Shown: positions 41,019 to 48,984, numbered from the stretch's first letter. The stretch is DNA of 50,329 bases from Candidatus Bipolaricaulota bacterium (GCA_030550535.1 JAUQPF010000040.1:1-50329), one strand, 5' to 3'. Numbers and translations are program-made. Notes: a model not told the origin generated them from the sequence alone.

Positions 41019-41802
41019 CCTCGCCCCCTCCGATGAGGCTCCCAAGCTCCGTGGCCAGACGCACGGCCGCCCGGGCCTCCTTTTCCCGCACCCTGCGGCA
41101 GGGCGGATCCACCCCGGGGTCGCCCATGTCCGTGCTCACCCGGTCCAAGCGGCCAAGCTCCCGGAATCGGGCAAACCGCCGGTCGAGCCGGGCCGCCCGC
41201 GCAAGAAGCTCGGCCAGGCCCGCGGCCGCCACGATCTCGGGGTCCTCGCCCTTCGCCACGAGGAACCCCACGAGGGCCCGCCAAGCCGCACCGAGCGCGA
41301 CCCCTAACGCCCAGTCGGCGAACCCCTTTTCCCAAAGGACCTGAGCCGCGGCCAGATCATGCCGAGCTTGCTCCAAATACCGTTGCGCTTCCTTCTTCCG
41401 CTCCTCCTCCGGCCAGGTGAACCCCGCCCCGGCCCGAAGCTCCTCCACCATCCCCTCGTCGGAAAAACCAAAGCGGTGAGCCAGTTCATGGAACACGGTG
41501 CGCCGGATCTGGTCCCTGAGCTCCTCCTCGCTTCCGCACCACTCCTCCAGGGGACGGCGGTACAGCACGATCACGCCCGGGAAGTCCCGGGGGTCATCGG
41601 CCTCAAGAAGGCTTGGTCCCTCGTACATGCCGAACGGGTAATTGGGGGGCTTGAGCCCCCACTCCCGCATGAGCTCGTCGTCGGGGTAGTCCTCCACCCG
41701 CACCTCCAAGCCCTGGAGATAACGGCGGAACTCCGGGGGAAGCTCGTTCAGCGCTTCCCTCACAAGCTCCGCAAACCGCTCCTCGCCCACCCGGATCGGC
41801 AT
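41005..41802 (-). CDS. Minimal zincin metallopeptidase-HEPN domain fusion
   Basis: A 265-residue two-domain protein. Residues 1-125 are an MMP-like zincin: [44 protein letters not shown] and the zinc site [12 protein letters not shown] (H-E-x-x-H with a following Asp). Residues about 130-250 look like a HEPN domain: [27 protein letters not shown], then [16 protein letters not shown], and a final helix [20 protein letters not shown] type. No clear R-x4-6-H RNase motif is seen in the HEPN part. It is co-transcribed with a macrodomain gene. A TAGGAT box lies 8 bases before the ATG. The HEPN assignment rests on pattern only. Confidence 0.8.
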   Translation of the reverse strand: MPIRVGEERFAELVREALNELPPEFRRYLQGLEVRVEDYPDDELMREWGLKPPNYPFGMYEGPSLLEADDPRDFPGVIVLYRRPLEEWCGSEEELRDQIRRTVFHELAHRFGFSDEGMVEELRAGAGFTWPEEERKKEAQRYLEQARHDLAAAQVLWEKGFADWALGVALGAAWRALVGFLVAKGEDPEIVAAAGLAELLARAARLDRRFARFRELGRLDRVSTDMGDPGVDPPCRRVREKEARAAVRLATELGSLIGGGEDGAV

Positions 41803-41810
41803 GGCCCAAA

Positions 41811-41816
41811 ATCCTA
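41811..41816 (-). promoter_or_regulatory. -10 box, probable leaderless promoter of zincin-HEPN gene
   Basis: TAGGAT on the minus strand, 8 bases before the ATG at 41802, no ribosome binding site. Confidence 0.45.
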
Positions 41817-41881
41817 CCGGGGGCCCCGGGAGGGCTCATATGTCCTTGGCCGTAGGGACCCGCCCCGCGAAGCTAGGCGCC

Positions 41882-42682
41882 ATGCGCGTGGGTTACGTGC
41901 AGTTCGCCCCGGTCTTCGGGGAAAAGGAAAGGAACCTGAGGAGGATCGTGGAGCTCCTCGACGAGAAGGAGGCGGATCTCTGGGTCCTTCCCGAGCTCTG
42001 CACCACGGGCTACCAGTTCACCAAGGAGGAGGAGCTTGGGGAGCTGGCGGAGACGGCGTCCGGCGGGCCGACCCTGGAGAGGATGGTGCGCCTGGCGCGG
42101 GAGCGGAACACCTACTTCGTCCTGGGCTTTGCCGAGCGCGCGGGGGAAAGGTTCTACAACAGCGCGGCCCTTTTGGGCCCGGAGGGCCTGATCACCGTTT
42201 ACCGCAAGGCCCACCTCTTCTTTCGGGAAAAACACTTCTTCGCCCCGGGCGATCGGCCGTTTGAAGTGGTGCGGGTGCGCGGCATCCCCCTGGGGCTCCT
42301 GATCTGCTACGACCACATGTTCCCGGAGGCCGCGCGGGTCCTGGCCCTCCAGGGCGCCTGGATCCTCGCCCATTCCGCGAACTTCGTGCTCCCCGGTTTG
42401 GGGCAGCTCACCATGCGCGTGCGGGCCCTGGAGAACCGGGTGTTCGTGGTCACCGCCAACCGCGTGGGCCAAGAAGCCCGGGCGGAGCCCACGCTCACCT
42501 TCACCGGCATGTCCCAGATCGTGGACCCCACCGGCGAGATCCTGGCCACCTCCAGCCCGACCGCGGAGGAAGCGGTGGTGGTGGAGATCGAGCCCGAGCG
42601 GGCCAGGGACAAAAAGCTCACACCCCTAAACGACCTCTTTGCCGACCGAAGGCCCGAGCTCTACCGCGAGCTCCTCCGGTAG
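41882..42682 (+). CDS. Nitrilase-superfamily carbon-nitrogen hydrolase
   Basis: A 266-residue hydrolase with the Glu-Lys-Cys triad: Glu in LPELCTTGYQF, Lys in YRKAHLFFREK and the nucleophile in LLICYDHMFPE. The size suits a single-domain amidase such as omega-amidase, N-carbamoyl-amide hydrolase or a predicted aliphatic amidase; the sequence does not decide between them. The ATG at 41882 is chosen because the first beta strand (MRVGYVQFAP) begins there. It ends 24 bases before xth. Confidence 0.9.
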   Translation: MRVGYVQFAPVFGEKERNLRRIVELLDEKEADLWVLPELCTTGYQFTKEEELGELAETASGGPTLERMVRLARERNTYFVLGFAERAGERFYNSAALLGPEGLITVYRKAHLFFREKHFFAPGDRPFEVVRVRGIPLGLLICYDHMFPEAARVLALQGAWILAHSANFVLPGLGQLTMRVRALENRVFVVTANRVGQEARAEPTLTFTGMSQIVDPTGEILATSSPTAEEAVVVEIEPERARDKKLTPLNDLFADRRPELYRELLR

Positions 42683-42706
42683 AATCCCGGGAAAAGGAGG
42701 TGGGCC

Positions 42707-43486
42707 ATGTTCAAGGTGGCCACCTACAACTGCAACTCCATCCGCAGCCGCCTCCCCCTCGTGCTCGCCTGGCTCTCCCGGGAGAAGCCCGATGTCCTGT
42801 GCCTTCAGGAGACGAAGACCCCGGACGCGGAGTTTCCGGTTTTAGCCTTCCAGGAAGCCGGTTACCACGCGGTGTACCGGGGGTTCAAGGGCCAGGCGGG
42901 CGTGGCCGTGCTCAGCCGGGAGGAGCCCAAGGACGTGCACTTCGGCCTGGATGACGGAGGCCCCCCGGACGAGGACCGCCTCATCCTCCTTTGGGTGCGG
43001 GGGATCCCCATCGTCAACACCTACGTTCCCCAAGGCCAGTCCGTGGAGAGCCCCATGTTCCAGTACAAACTGGAGTGGCTGGCCCGGATCAAACGTTTTT
43101 TTGCCCGCCGCTTCTCCCCCAGCGACCCCCTCCTTTGGTGCGGGGACTTCAACGTGGCCCCCGAGGAGATCGACGTCCACAGCCCTGATAAGCTCAAAAA
43201 CCACGTGGACTTCCACCCCCAAGTGCGCGCGGCCCTGGAGGAGATCCGCCAATGGGGGTTCGTGGATGTTTTTCGCAAGCACCACCCGGGCGAGTCCGGC
43301 CAGTACACGTTTTGGGACTACCGCGTGCCCAGGGCGCTGGAGCGGAACCTGGGCTGGCGGGTGGACCATATCTGGGCCACGCCCCCCTTGGCCGAGAAAT
43401 CCGTGCGCGCCTGGATCGATCGGGAGGCGCGGCGCGCGGAAAAACCCTCCGACCACACGTTTCTTGTGGCCGAGTTCGCCCTATAG
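42707..43486 (+). CDS. xth: Exodeoxyribonuclease III/AP endonuclease
   Basis: A 259-residue EEP-fold nuclease for base-excision repair. Catalytic segments are [18 protein letters not shown] (Glu metal ligand), [23 protein letters not shown] (Asp/Asn), [20 protein letters not shown] and the terminal KPSDHTFL (Asp-His). Length and motif order match bacterial ExoIII. AAAAGGAGGTGG precedes the ATG, and TAGAAT lies about 20 bases upstream. Confidence 0.96.
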   Translation: MFKVATYNCNSIRSRLPLVLAWLSREKPDVLCLQETKTPDAEFPVLAFQEAGYHAVYRGFKGQAGVAVLSREEPKDVHFGLDDGGPPDEDRLILLWVRGIPIVNTYVPQGQSVESPMFQYKLEWLARIKRFFARRFSPSDPLLWCGDFNVAPEEIDVHSPDKLKNHVDFHPQVRAALEEIRQWGFVDVFRKHHPGESGQYTFWDYRVPRALERNLGWRVDHIWATPPLAEKSVRAWIDREARRAEKPSDHTFLVAEFAL

Positions 43487-43744
43487 CTCGCGCAGAAGCA
43501 CCCAGTAGGGCCGGCCGGGGCCGCGGTGGAAATAAAGTTCAAAGACGCGGCCGTCCGCGGTGCGCACCTTGTACCAATCCCGATGCCGCCTGCGCCACCA
43601 GGCGCTTTTGAAATCCAGGGTGCGCCGAAATTCCAGGATCTCCACGATGGGATACTCCTTCCCCTCCCAGATGAAGCTCGTGGGCGGCCCGGGTTTTTGC
43701 GCAAACCGCACCTCCACCTTGGCATCAATGAAGCGGCCGGCCAT
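43481..43744 (-). CDS. DUF6504-like small protein
   Basis: An 87-residue, tryptophan-rich protein: [53 protein letters not shown], ending YWVLLREL. It matches the pattern of small proteins (DUF6504) of unknown function found near DNA repair/polymerase genes in actinobacteria and others; my recognition is by pattern only. The ATG lies 7 bases after a TACACT box. Its 3' end overlaps the convergent xth gene by six bases, and it is divergent from trmB. Confidence 0.75.
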   Translation of the reverse strand: MAGRFIDAKVEVRFAQKPGPPTSFIWEGKEYPIVEILEFRRTLDFKSAWWRRRHRDWYKVRTADGRVFELYFHRGPGRPYWVLLREL

Positions 43745-43751
43745 CCTCGGG

Positions 43752-43757
43752 AGTGTA
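43752..43757 (-). promoter_or_regulatory. -10 box, leaderless promoter of DUF6504 gene
   Basis: TACACT on the minus strand, 7 bases before the ATG at 43744. Only 3 bases separate it from the divergent trmB -10 box, so the two promoters must compete. Confidence 0.5.
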
Positions 43758-43760
43758 CGG

Positions 43761-43766
43761 TATCCT
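43761..43766 (+). promoter_or_regulatory. -10 box, leaderless promoter of trmB
   Basis: TATCCT, 8 bases before the trmB ATG at 43775, with no ribosome binding site. Divergent and nearly overlapping with the DUF6504 promoter; the whole intergenic space is 30 bases. Confidence 0.5.
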
Positions 43767-43774
43767 TGCGCCCG

Positions 43775-44698
43775 ATGGATTTCGGGCCGTACCTCATCCG
43801 ACCGGAACGGTGGACGGAGCTTCCGCCCCGTTGGGGGGAGGCGTTTGGGCGGGAGGCCCCGCTTTGCGTGGAGATCGGCTTTGGGAATGGGGAGTTCCTC
43901 GCGGAGATGGCCAAAACGCACGCGGATCGAAATTGGGTGGGCTTCGAGACGAGCCTCACCTGCATCGTGAAGACGGGGCGAAAGCTCCGCCAAAGCGGGG
44001 TGGAAAACGTGCGTCTCGCCCTCTTGGATGGGAAATTCGGCCTGCGCGAGCTTTTTGCGGACGGAAGTGTGGCCCAAGTGTTCGTGAACTTCCCCTGTCC
44101 CTGGCCCAAGGCCCGCCACGCCGAACGGCGCCTTGTGGACGAGGATTTCGCCCAGACCTTGGCCGCGGTCCTCGCGGAGGGCGGGGAGTTCCAGCTCGTC
44201 ACGGACGCCCTGTGGTATGCGGAGGAGGCCGCGGGCCACTTGGCCGCCGCAGGATTAGCCCTGGAAGGACCTTTTCCCCTTGCGGATGGGCCGGGCACCC
44301 GCTACGAGCGGAAATGGCGCGCGCGGGGGCTCTCCGTCTGGAAACTGGTGGCCCGCAACAGGGAACCCAAAACGGTGAAACGGATCGCGGAGGGAGCCAT
44401 GCCCCACGCCAAAGTTCCTACGAAGTTCGAACGCCTGAAGATCGAAGGGCTTGCCGGCAAGAAGGAAACCTGGGAAGGGGGCGCGGTGGTGCTCAAGGAG
44501 GTGTTCCTTTCCGCCCACGCGGAGGCCGCCCTGATCCGAGCCTTCGCCATCGACGGGGATTTCACCCAGCAGTTCTTCCTCATCGTCTCGCGCATCCCCG
44601 AGGGCGTGATCGTTCAGCTCGACGGGGCCACCGTGCCCTTCCGTACGCCCGCGGTGAAGCGCGCCGTGTCCCTTGTGGCCGAGGAGCTCAGCCGATGA
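43775..44698 (+). CDS. trmB: tRNA (guanine-N7-)-methyltransferase TrmB with C-terminal extension
   Basis: A 307-residue SAM-dependent methyltransferase forming m7G46 in tRNA. Motif I is VEIGFGNGEFLAEMA, then NWVGFETS, VFVNFPCPWPKARHAERRLVDEDF and GPGTRYERKW. The catalytic domain ends near residue 195. About 110 more residues (EPKTVKRIAEGAMPHAKVP ... VPFRTPAVKRAVSLVAEEL) form an extension of a kind also seen in thermophiles such as Thermotoga. It overlaps the next gene by four bases. Confidence 0.93.
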   Translation: MDFGPYLIRPERWTELPPRWGEAFGREAPLCVEIGFGNGEFLAEMAKTHADRNWVGFETSLTCIVKTGRKLRQSGVENVRLALLDGKFGLRELFADGSVAQVFVNFPCPWPKARHAERRLVDEDFAQTLAAVLAEGGEFQLVTDALWYAEEAAGHLAAAGLALEGPFPLADGPGTRYERKWRARGLSVWKLVARNREPKTVKRIAEGAMPHAKVPTKFERLKIEGLAGKKETWEGGAVVLKEVFLSAHAEAALIRAFAIDGDFTQQFFLIVSRIPEGVIVQLDGATVPFRTPAVKRAVSLVAEELSR

Positions 44699-45441
44699 GG
44701 GTTTTTGGGGTTCTTGTGGTCCTTGCGCTGGGAGCGTGCGCGGGGGAGTGGGGGGTACGCCTGGAGGCACCGGGCCCGGGCCAGGCCTGGCTTGGGCAGG
44801 ATTGGACATTTGGGGGCATGACCTTCTCGGCCCGAGCCGAGGCCCAGCTTCTGCCCTTGGGCTTTCGGCGGGGCATGCTCGGCCTCTCGGGCTCAGGAGC
44901 CCTGGTCTCCTGGAAGCTCGAGGGGATCCTCCTTGGGACCGGCCGGATGGATGCGTTCCTCTCGGCTTCCTTCTCCAAGAGCTTGCCCGCGGGGCCGGCC
45001 GTGGTGCGGCTGGCCGCCGGCGGGAAGGGCGGCTGGGCCGCCCTGAACCTCGCGCCCCTTTGGCTGGGAACGGGGTGGGTTTCCGGCGAAGCGGAGGCCG
45101 GGGATTGGCGCGGAAAGCTCCAATGGGAAGGCCCGCCTTCCGCGTGGACCCTCCGCGTGTCCGGCCCTTCTTTTGCCCTCACCCTGGGCCCCGCTTTGGC
45201 CCTCGAGCTCTGGCAGAACTTTGGCCCATGGACCGCAAGCACACAGATCCAAATCGGGCCTAGACCGGGTCAACGGGTGGCCGTGGCCTGGGCTTCCGAA
45301 CAGGGGACCGTGCGGATTTGGCTGGACCTTGAGGGCGGAGGGCTTCTCCTCGCCTCGAGCGGCGGGGGCCAAAGCCTCCTCTTTTCCCTCCTTTGGGGGT
45401 CGGGCTTACAAGGCACTTTGGAGATCACGCGCGCGTTTTAG
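44695..45441 (+). CDS. Putative lipoprotein/beta-rich envelope protein
   Basis: A 248-residue exported protein. The N terminus RVFGVLVVLALGACAG fits a lipoprotein signal with cysteine at residue 15 (LGAC lipobox). The rest is a series of amphipathic strands rich in Gly, Trp and Leu (for example LQWEGPPSAWTLRVSGPSFALTLG and RVAVAWASEQGTVRIWLDL), suggesting a beta-barrel or beta-sandwich envelope protein. The family is not recognised. The ATGA overlap with trmB fixes the start. Its stop overlaps the convergent ROK kinase gene. Confidence 0.7.
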   Translation: MRVFGVLVVLALGACAGEWGVRLEAPGPGQAWLGQDWTFGGMTFSARAEAQLLPLGFRRGMLGLSGSGALVSWKLEGILLGTGRMDAFLSASFSKSLPAGPAVVRLAAGGKGGWAALNLAPLWLGTGWVSGEAEAGDWRGKLQWEGPPSAWTLRVSGPSFALTLGPALALELWQNFGPWTASTQIQIGPRPGQRVAVAWASEQGTVRIWLDLEGGGLLLASSGGGQSLLFSLLWGSGLQGTLEITRAF

Positions 45442-46310
45442 AGGGCGGGGAAGTGGAGGGGGAGGGCCGCAGCGCCCAAAAGCCCCACGTCGTCGCCGAG
45501 CTTGGTGAGCTCCACCCTGGGACGCACGCGGCTCCACCGCGCGAGCGCGGCCAAGACCTTGGGACCGAGGAAATCCCAGGAGGCCGTGAAGCCCCCGCCG
45601 AGGATGATCATCTCCGGCTCAAGGAGCTCGGCCACGATGGCCAGGCCCTGCCCCATGGCCGCACAGGCCTCCTCCGCGAGGGCAAGAGGACCGGGCTCTC
45701 CTTTCCTTGCCCGCTCCACAAGCTCTTTGGCGGGGATGGGCTGGCCGAGGCGTTCGCGGGCGCGCTCCCGCAGGGCCGCCCCGCCGGCCAGGGCCTCCAG
45801 GCACCCCTGTTTCCCGCAGTTGCAGCGCGGCCCGTCCGGCCGCAGGGGGATGTGCCCAATCTCCCCGGCCTGTCCCGTGGCGCCCCACACCACCCTCCCT
45901 CCGGCCACGATCCCCCCGCCGATCCCCGTGGACCACGTGACGTACACGAAATCCTTGGCCTGCCAGCCGTAGGCGAGCTCGCCCACGGCCGCGCAGTTCG
46001 CATCGTTCCCGAGGTACACGGGGCAGGAAAACGCCCGCCGCAGCTCCTCCACCACGTTCACCCCGTTCCAGTGGGGGAGGTTGGGGGCTTGGAGGATGCG
46101 GCCCTGGCGCATGTCCAAAGGGGCCGGCGCCCCCACCCCAATGGCATCGGGCCTCTCCCAGCCCACCGCACGCAGGACCTCCGCGATGGCCAGGCGCACC
46201 TCGGCCACCCCTCGGGTGGGGAACTCCTTCCGGGCCAGGATCCTTCCCGCCGTCACTGCGCCCACGCGCGTCCGCGTTCCGCCGATGTCCACGCCGATGA
46301 GCCGCTCCAC
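45438..46310 (-). CDS. ROK-family glucokinase/sugar kinase
   Basis: A 290-residue ATP-dependent sugar kinase. The phosphate motif is IGVDIGGTRTRVGAV, substrate residues are in LGNDANCAAVGEL, and TGIGGGIV follows. The ROK zinc signature is GHIPLRPDGPRCNCGKQGCLEALAGG. Glucose or N-acetyl sugars are the usual substrates. The GTG start lies 9 bases after a TACCAT box. Confidence 0.93.
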   Translation of the reverse strand: MERLIGVDIGGTRTRVGAVTAGRILARKEFPTRGVAEVRLAIAEVLRAVGWERPDAIGVGAPAPLDMRQGRILQAPNLPHWNGVNVVEELRRAFSCPVYLGNDANCAAVGELAYGWQAKDFVYVTWSTGIGGGIVAGGRVVWGATGQAGEIGHIPLRPDGPRCNCGKQGCLEALAGGAALRERARERLGQPIPAKELVERARKGEPGPLALAEEACAAMGQGLAIVAELLEPEMIILGGGFTASWDFLGPKVLAALARWSRVRPRVELTKLGDDVGLLGAAALPLHFPAL

Positions 46311-46319
46311 GGCGGCCCG

Positions 46320-46325
46320 ATGGTA
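46320..46325 (-). promoter_or_regulatory. -10 box, probable leaderless promoter of ROK kinase gene
   Basis: TACCAT on the minus strand, 9 bases before the GTG start at 46310. Confidence 0.45.
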
Positions 46326-46355
46326 TCAGAGAACACCGGCCCTCCACCAAGCGGC

Positions 46356-46361
46356 TAGAAT
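46356..46361 (+). promoter_or_regulatory. -10 box, probable leaderless promoter of pyrimidine phosphorylase gene
   Basis: TAGAAT, 9 bases before the ATG at 46371. A short GGAG lies between but too close to the ATG to be an ideal ribosome binding site. Confidence 0.45.
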
Positions 46362-46370
46362 TTTGGAGCT

Positions 46371-47675
46371 ATGCGTGCCGTGGACCTGATCGAAAAGAAA
46401 CGGGATGGCGGGGAATTGACCCCCGCGGAGATCCGCTGGCTGGTGCAGGGCTACGTGGCCGGCCGCATCCCCGACTACCAGATGGCCGCGTTCCTCATGG
46501 CCGTGTACTTCCGGGGCATGAGCGAGGCCGAAACCGTGGCCCTCACCCAAAGCATGGTGGAAAGCGGCGAGCGCATGGATCTTTCGGCCATCCCGGGGGT
46601 CAAGGTGGACAAGCACTCCACGGGCGGGGTGGGCGACACGGTCACCCTTGTCCTTGTGCCCCTCATGGCCGCCTCCGGCCTGGTCATGGCCAAGCTCTCC
46701 GGCCGCGCCTTGGGCCACACCGGCGGTACCATCGACAAGTTCGAGTCCATCCCCGGGGTGCGCACCGAGCTCTCCCTCGGGGAGATCGTGGAACAGGCGA
46801 AACGGGTGGGGGCGGTGATCGCCGACCACACCGCGGAGCTCGTGCCCGCGGATCGCCTCCTTTATGAACTGCGGGACGTCACGGGCACGGTGCCCTCCCT
46901 CCCCCTCATCGCCGCCTCCGTCCTCTCCAAGAAGATCGCGGGCGGGGCCGACGCCATCGTCCTGGACGTGAAGTGCGGGGACGGCGCGTTCATGCGCACC
47001 CTGCCCGAGGCCCGTCGGCTCGCGGAGACCCTCGTGCGGGTGGGGAACCGCCTGGGCAAGAAATTCGCGGCCCTGGTCACCGCCATGGACCAGCCGCTTG
47101 GGCGTATGGCGGGAAATGCCCTCGAGGTGCGTCAGGCCATCGAGGTTCTGCGGGGCGAAGGGCCCAAGGACCTGCGGGAGGTCGTTCTGGCCCTGGGGGC
47201 TGAGCTCCTCGTGCTTGTGGGTGAGGCTTCCTCGCCCAAGGAGGGCCAGGAGAAACTTGCCCGGCTTTTGGACGAAGGGAAGGCGTTCGCCAAGTTTCGG
47301 GAGCTCGTGGCCGCGCAGGGCGGGGACGTGCGGGCCGTGGAGGAGCCGGAGCGGCTTCCCCGCGCGGCCCAGGTGGTGGAGGTCCTGGCCCCCCAAAGCG
47401 GGTACGTGCAGGCCCTGCGGGCCCGGGCCATTGGGCTTGCGTGCGGGCTTTTGGGCGCCGGCCGGGAGGTCAAGGGCCAGAGGATCGATCCGGCCGCGGG
47501 TGTGGAACTGCTCGCCAAGGTCGGGGATGCGGTGGAAAGGGGCCAGCCCCTGGCGCGCTTGCACGTGGGCCGGCCCGACCACCTGCCGGAGGCCCGCAAG
47601 ATGGTGGAGGAGGCGTTCGTCATCGGGGCCACGCCGCCTGCGCCCTCCCCGCTCATTCTCGACCGCATCGTGTAA
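46371..47675 (+). CDS. pdp: Pyrimidine-nucleoside/thymidine phosphorylase
   Basis: A 434-residue enzyme that splits uridine or thymidine with phosphate to the free base and (deoxy)ribose 1-phosphate. Signature segments are KVDKHSTGGVGDTVTL (phosphate site), SGRALGHTGGTIDKFESIPG (family signature), ADRLLYELRDVTGTVPS and SVLSKKIAGGADAIVLDVKCGDGAFM. The C-terminal domain is standard. Length matches bacterial PyNP. Together with tdk elsewhere in this window it supports nucleoside salvage. Confidence 0.95.
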   Translation: MRAVDLIEKKRDGGELTPAEIRWLVQGYVAGRIPDYQMAAFLMAVYFRGMSEAETVALTQSMVESGERMDLSAIPGVKVDKHSTGGVGDTVTLVLVPLMAASGLVMAKLSGRALGHTGGTIDKFESIPGVRTELSLGEIVEQAKRVGAVIADHTAELVPADRLLYELRDVTGTVPSLPLIAASVLSKKIAGGADAIVLDVKCGDGAFMRTLPEARRLAETLVRVGNRLGKKFAALVTAMDQPLGRMAGNALEVRQAIEVLRGEGPKDLREVVLALGAELLVLVGEASSPKEGQEKLARLLDEGKAFAKFRELVAAQGGDVRAVEEPERLPRAAQVVEVLAPQSGYVQALRARAIGLACGLLGAGREVKGQRIDPAAGVELLAKVGDAVERGQPLARLHVGRPDHLPEARKMVEEAFVIGATPPAPSPLILDRIV

Positions 47676-47696
47676 AATTCGCGTAGGAGGTGGTCT

Positions 47697-47855
47697 ATGG
47701 CCTACGTGACGAAAAAGGAGCTCATCGACAAGATCAAGCCGCTCCTCTCCGAACTGGCCATGGTTCGAGAGGAGTTGGAGTCCGCGTTCGAGCGGGTCTC
47801 CGACCTCCTGGAGAAGATCGAGGACGCGGTGGAAGAGGCGGAGGACAAGGACTGA
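47697..47855 (+). CDS. Small acidic coiled-coil protein
   Basis: A 52-residue protein (about one third Glu/Asp) with one long amphipathic helix: TKKELIDKIKPLLSELAMVR, then RVSDLLEKIEDAVEEAE. No known family is recognised. It is supported as a real gene by TAGGAGGTGG at ideal spacing before the ATG, a TAAAAT box at about 47674 and an excellent terminator starting 22 bases after the stop. A partner-binding or adaptor role is possible but not shown. Confidence 0.75.
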   Translation: MAYVTKKELIDKIKPLLSELAMVREELESAFERVSDLLEKIEDAVEEAEDKD

Positions 47856-47876
47856 AGGCGTGACCCTTGTCCCCTG

Positions 47877-47902
47877 GGCGCCGCCCCCGCGGCGCCTTTT
47901 TT
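47877..47902 (+). terminator. Rho-independent terminator
   Basis: An 8-bp stem GGCGCCGC / GCGGCGCC with a CCCC loop, followed by six T. It ends the pyrimidine phosphorylase/small coiled-coil transcription unit. Confidence 0.92.
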
Positions 47903-47917
47903 CATTTTCCAAGCGAC

Positions 47918-47923
47918 CATAAT
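47918..47923 (+). promoter_or_regulatory. -10 box, leaderless promoter of small membrane protein gene
   Basis: CATAAT, 6 bases before the ATG at 47930, directly after the upstream terminator, so the gene must have its own promoter here. Confidence 0.5.
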
Positions 47924-47929
47924 AGAGGG

Positions 47930-48214
47930 ATGGCGGTGCAAAGCACAGGGTTTTCTTGGTCCAATCTGCTTACGTTTTTGCAAGAGCTGGCCGAACTTTT
48001 GGGCCGCGGGCTTGTTCGCCTCATTGAGGGGGTCCTTCCCGCCGGCCGCAGCCTGAGCCCCGATCTCGTCCTGCCCCTGGGTTACTTGGGCCTTCTTACC
48101 CTCGTCCTCCTCGTGTTCCACCTCATCGCCGCGGCCCGAAAGGTGATCTGGTTCGTGGTGGGAATCGGTTGGATCCTCGTCATCGTGCGCATCATCCTGG
48201 ATGTCCTCGCCTAA
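47930..48214 (+). CDS. Small membrane protein
   Basis: A 94-residue protein with an amphipathic N-terminal helix (LLTFLQELAELLGRGLVRLI) and two membrane helices (LGYLGLLTLVLLVFHLIAA and VIWFVVGIGWILVIVRIILDVL). No family recognised. The ATG at 47930 lies 28 bases beyond a terminator, which rules out the longer upstream start. Its 3' end overlaps the convergent TSUP gene by four bases. Confidence 0.7.
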   Translation: MAVQSTGFSWSNLLTFLQELAELLGRGLVRLIEGVLPAGRSLSPDLVLPLGYLGLLTLVLLVFHLIAAARKVIWFVVGIGWILVIVRIILDVLA

Positions 48215-48969
48215 AGACCCAGCCCTTTGCGGATCATGTTCGCTGCGGCGTAGAACAGGACCAGGGCGAACATGCGCCGCAGGATCCGCTGGGGAAGCCG
48301 CACAGCCAAGATGGGCCCCAGCTGTCCCCCCACAAGAATGCCCCCCACCAGGGGGAAGGCCAGCCCCCAGTGGGTGCGGCCGGCGAGGGCGTGGAGGGCC
48401 GTGGAGAGCGCAGCCGTGGGCACCATCGCAAGGAGGCTTCCCGCCGCGGCTTCCACCATAGGCAACCCCAACCAAAGCAGGGCCGGAACCATGATCACCC
48501 CGCCGCCGATGCCGAAAAGGCTCCCTGCTGTCCCCGCCAAAAGCCCTACGAGCCCTCCTGCCCAGGTAGGAAAGGCCCCTCCCTCCCGGGCCCGCACGAG
48601 CTCCTTGGGCTCTTTGCCCAAAACGAGCACGGTGGCCGGATAGAGGAGGAAGAGGCCGAAGGCCAGGGTCAGGGGGCCGGAGGTCACCTTCCCCGCGAAG
48701 TACGCGCCGAGGTAGCTTCCGGCCAAAGCCCCGGGCACCAGGCTCAAGCCAGCCCGCCACGGGGTCTTCCGCCGGCGGAAGTACGCCACGGAGGCGGAGA
48801 TCCCCGTGGCCAGGACGCCCACGATGCTGGTCCCCGCGGCCTCTTGCGCCGTGCTCACCAGGCCGGTAAGGAGCAGGAGGGGCACCACGAAGATGCCGCC
48901 GCCAATGCCCAAAAGCGAGCCTAAAAGGCCGACCCCTAACCCCGCGAGCGCAAGAACGAAGGGGAGCAT
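48211..48969 (-). CDS. TSUP-family (TauE/SafE) membrane permease
   Basis: A 252-residue polytopic protein with an internal repeat. Both halves begin with the glycine motif: LLGSLLGIGGGIFVVPLLLL and LAGTAGSLFGIGGGVIMVPALLW. About eight helices are present. Members export or import sulfite, sulfoacetate or related organosulfur anions; the substrate is not known here. The ATG lies 9 bases after a TAAAAT box, with no ribosome binding site. Confidence 0.92.
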   Translation of the reverse strand: MLPFVLALAGLGVGLLGSLLGIGGGIFVVPLLLLTGLVSTAQEAAGTSIVGVLATGISASVAYFRRRKTPWRAGLSLVPGALAGSYLGAYFAGKVTSGPLTLAFGLFLLYPATVLVLGKEPKELVRAREGGAFPTWAGGLVGLLAGTAGSLFGIGGGVIMVPALLWLGLPMVEAAAGSLLAMVPTAALSTALHALAGRTHWGLAFPLVGGILVGGQLGPILAVRLPQRILRRMFALVLFYAAANMIRKGLGL

Positions 48970-48978
48970 AGGTCCGCG

Positions 48979-48984
48979 ATTTTA
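48979..48984 (-). promoter_or_regulatory. -10 box, leaderless promoter of TSUP gene
   Basis: TAAAAT on the minus strand, 9 bases before the ATG at 48969. Confidence 0.5.
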
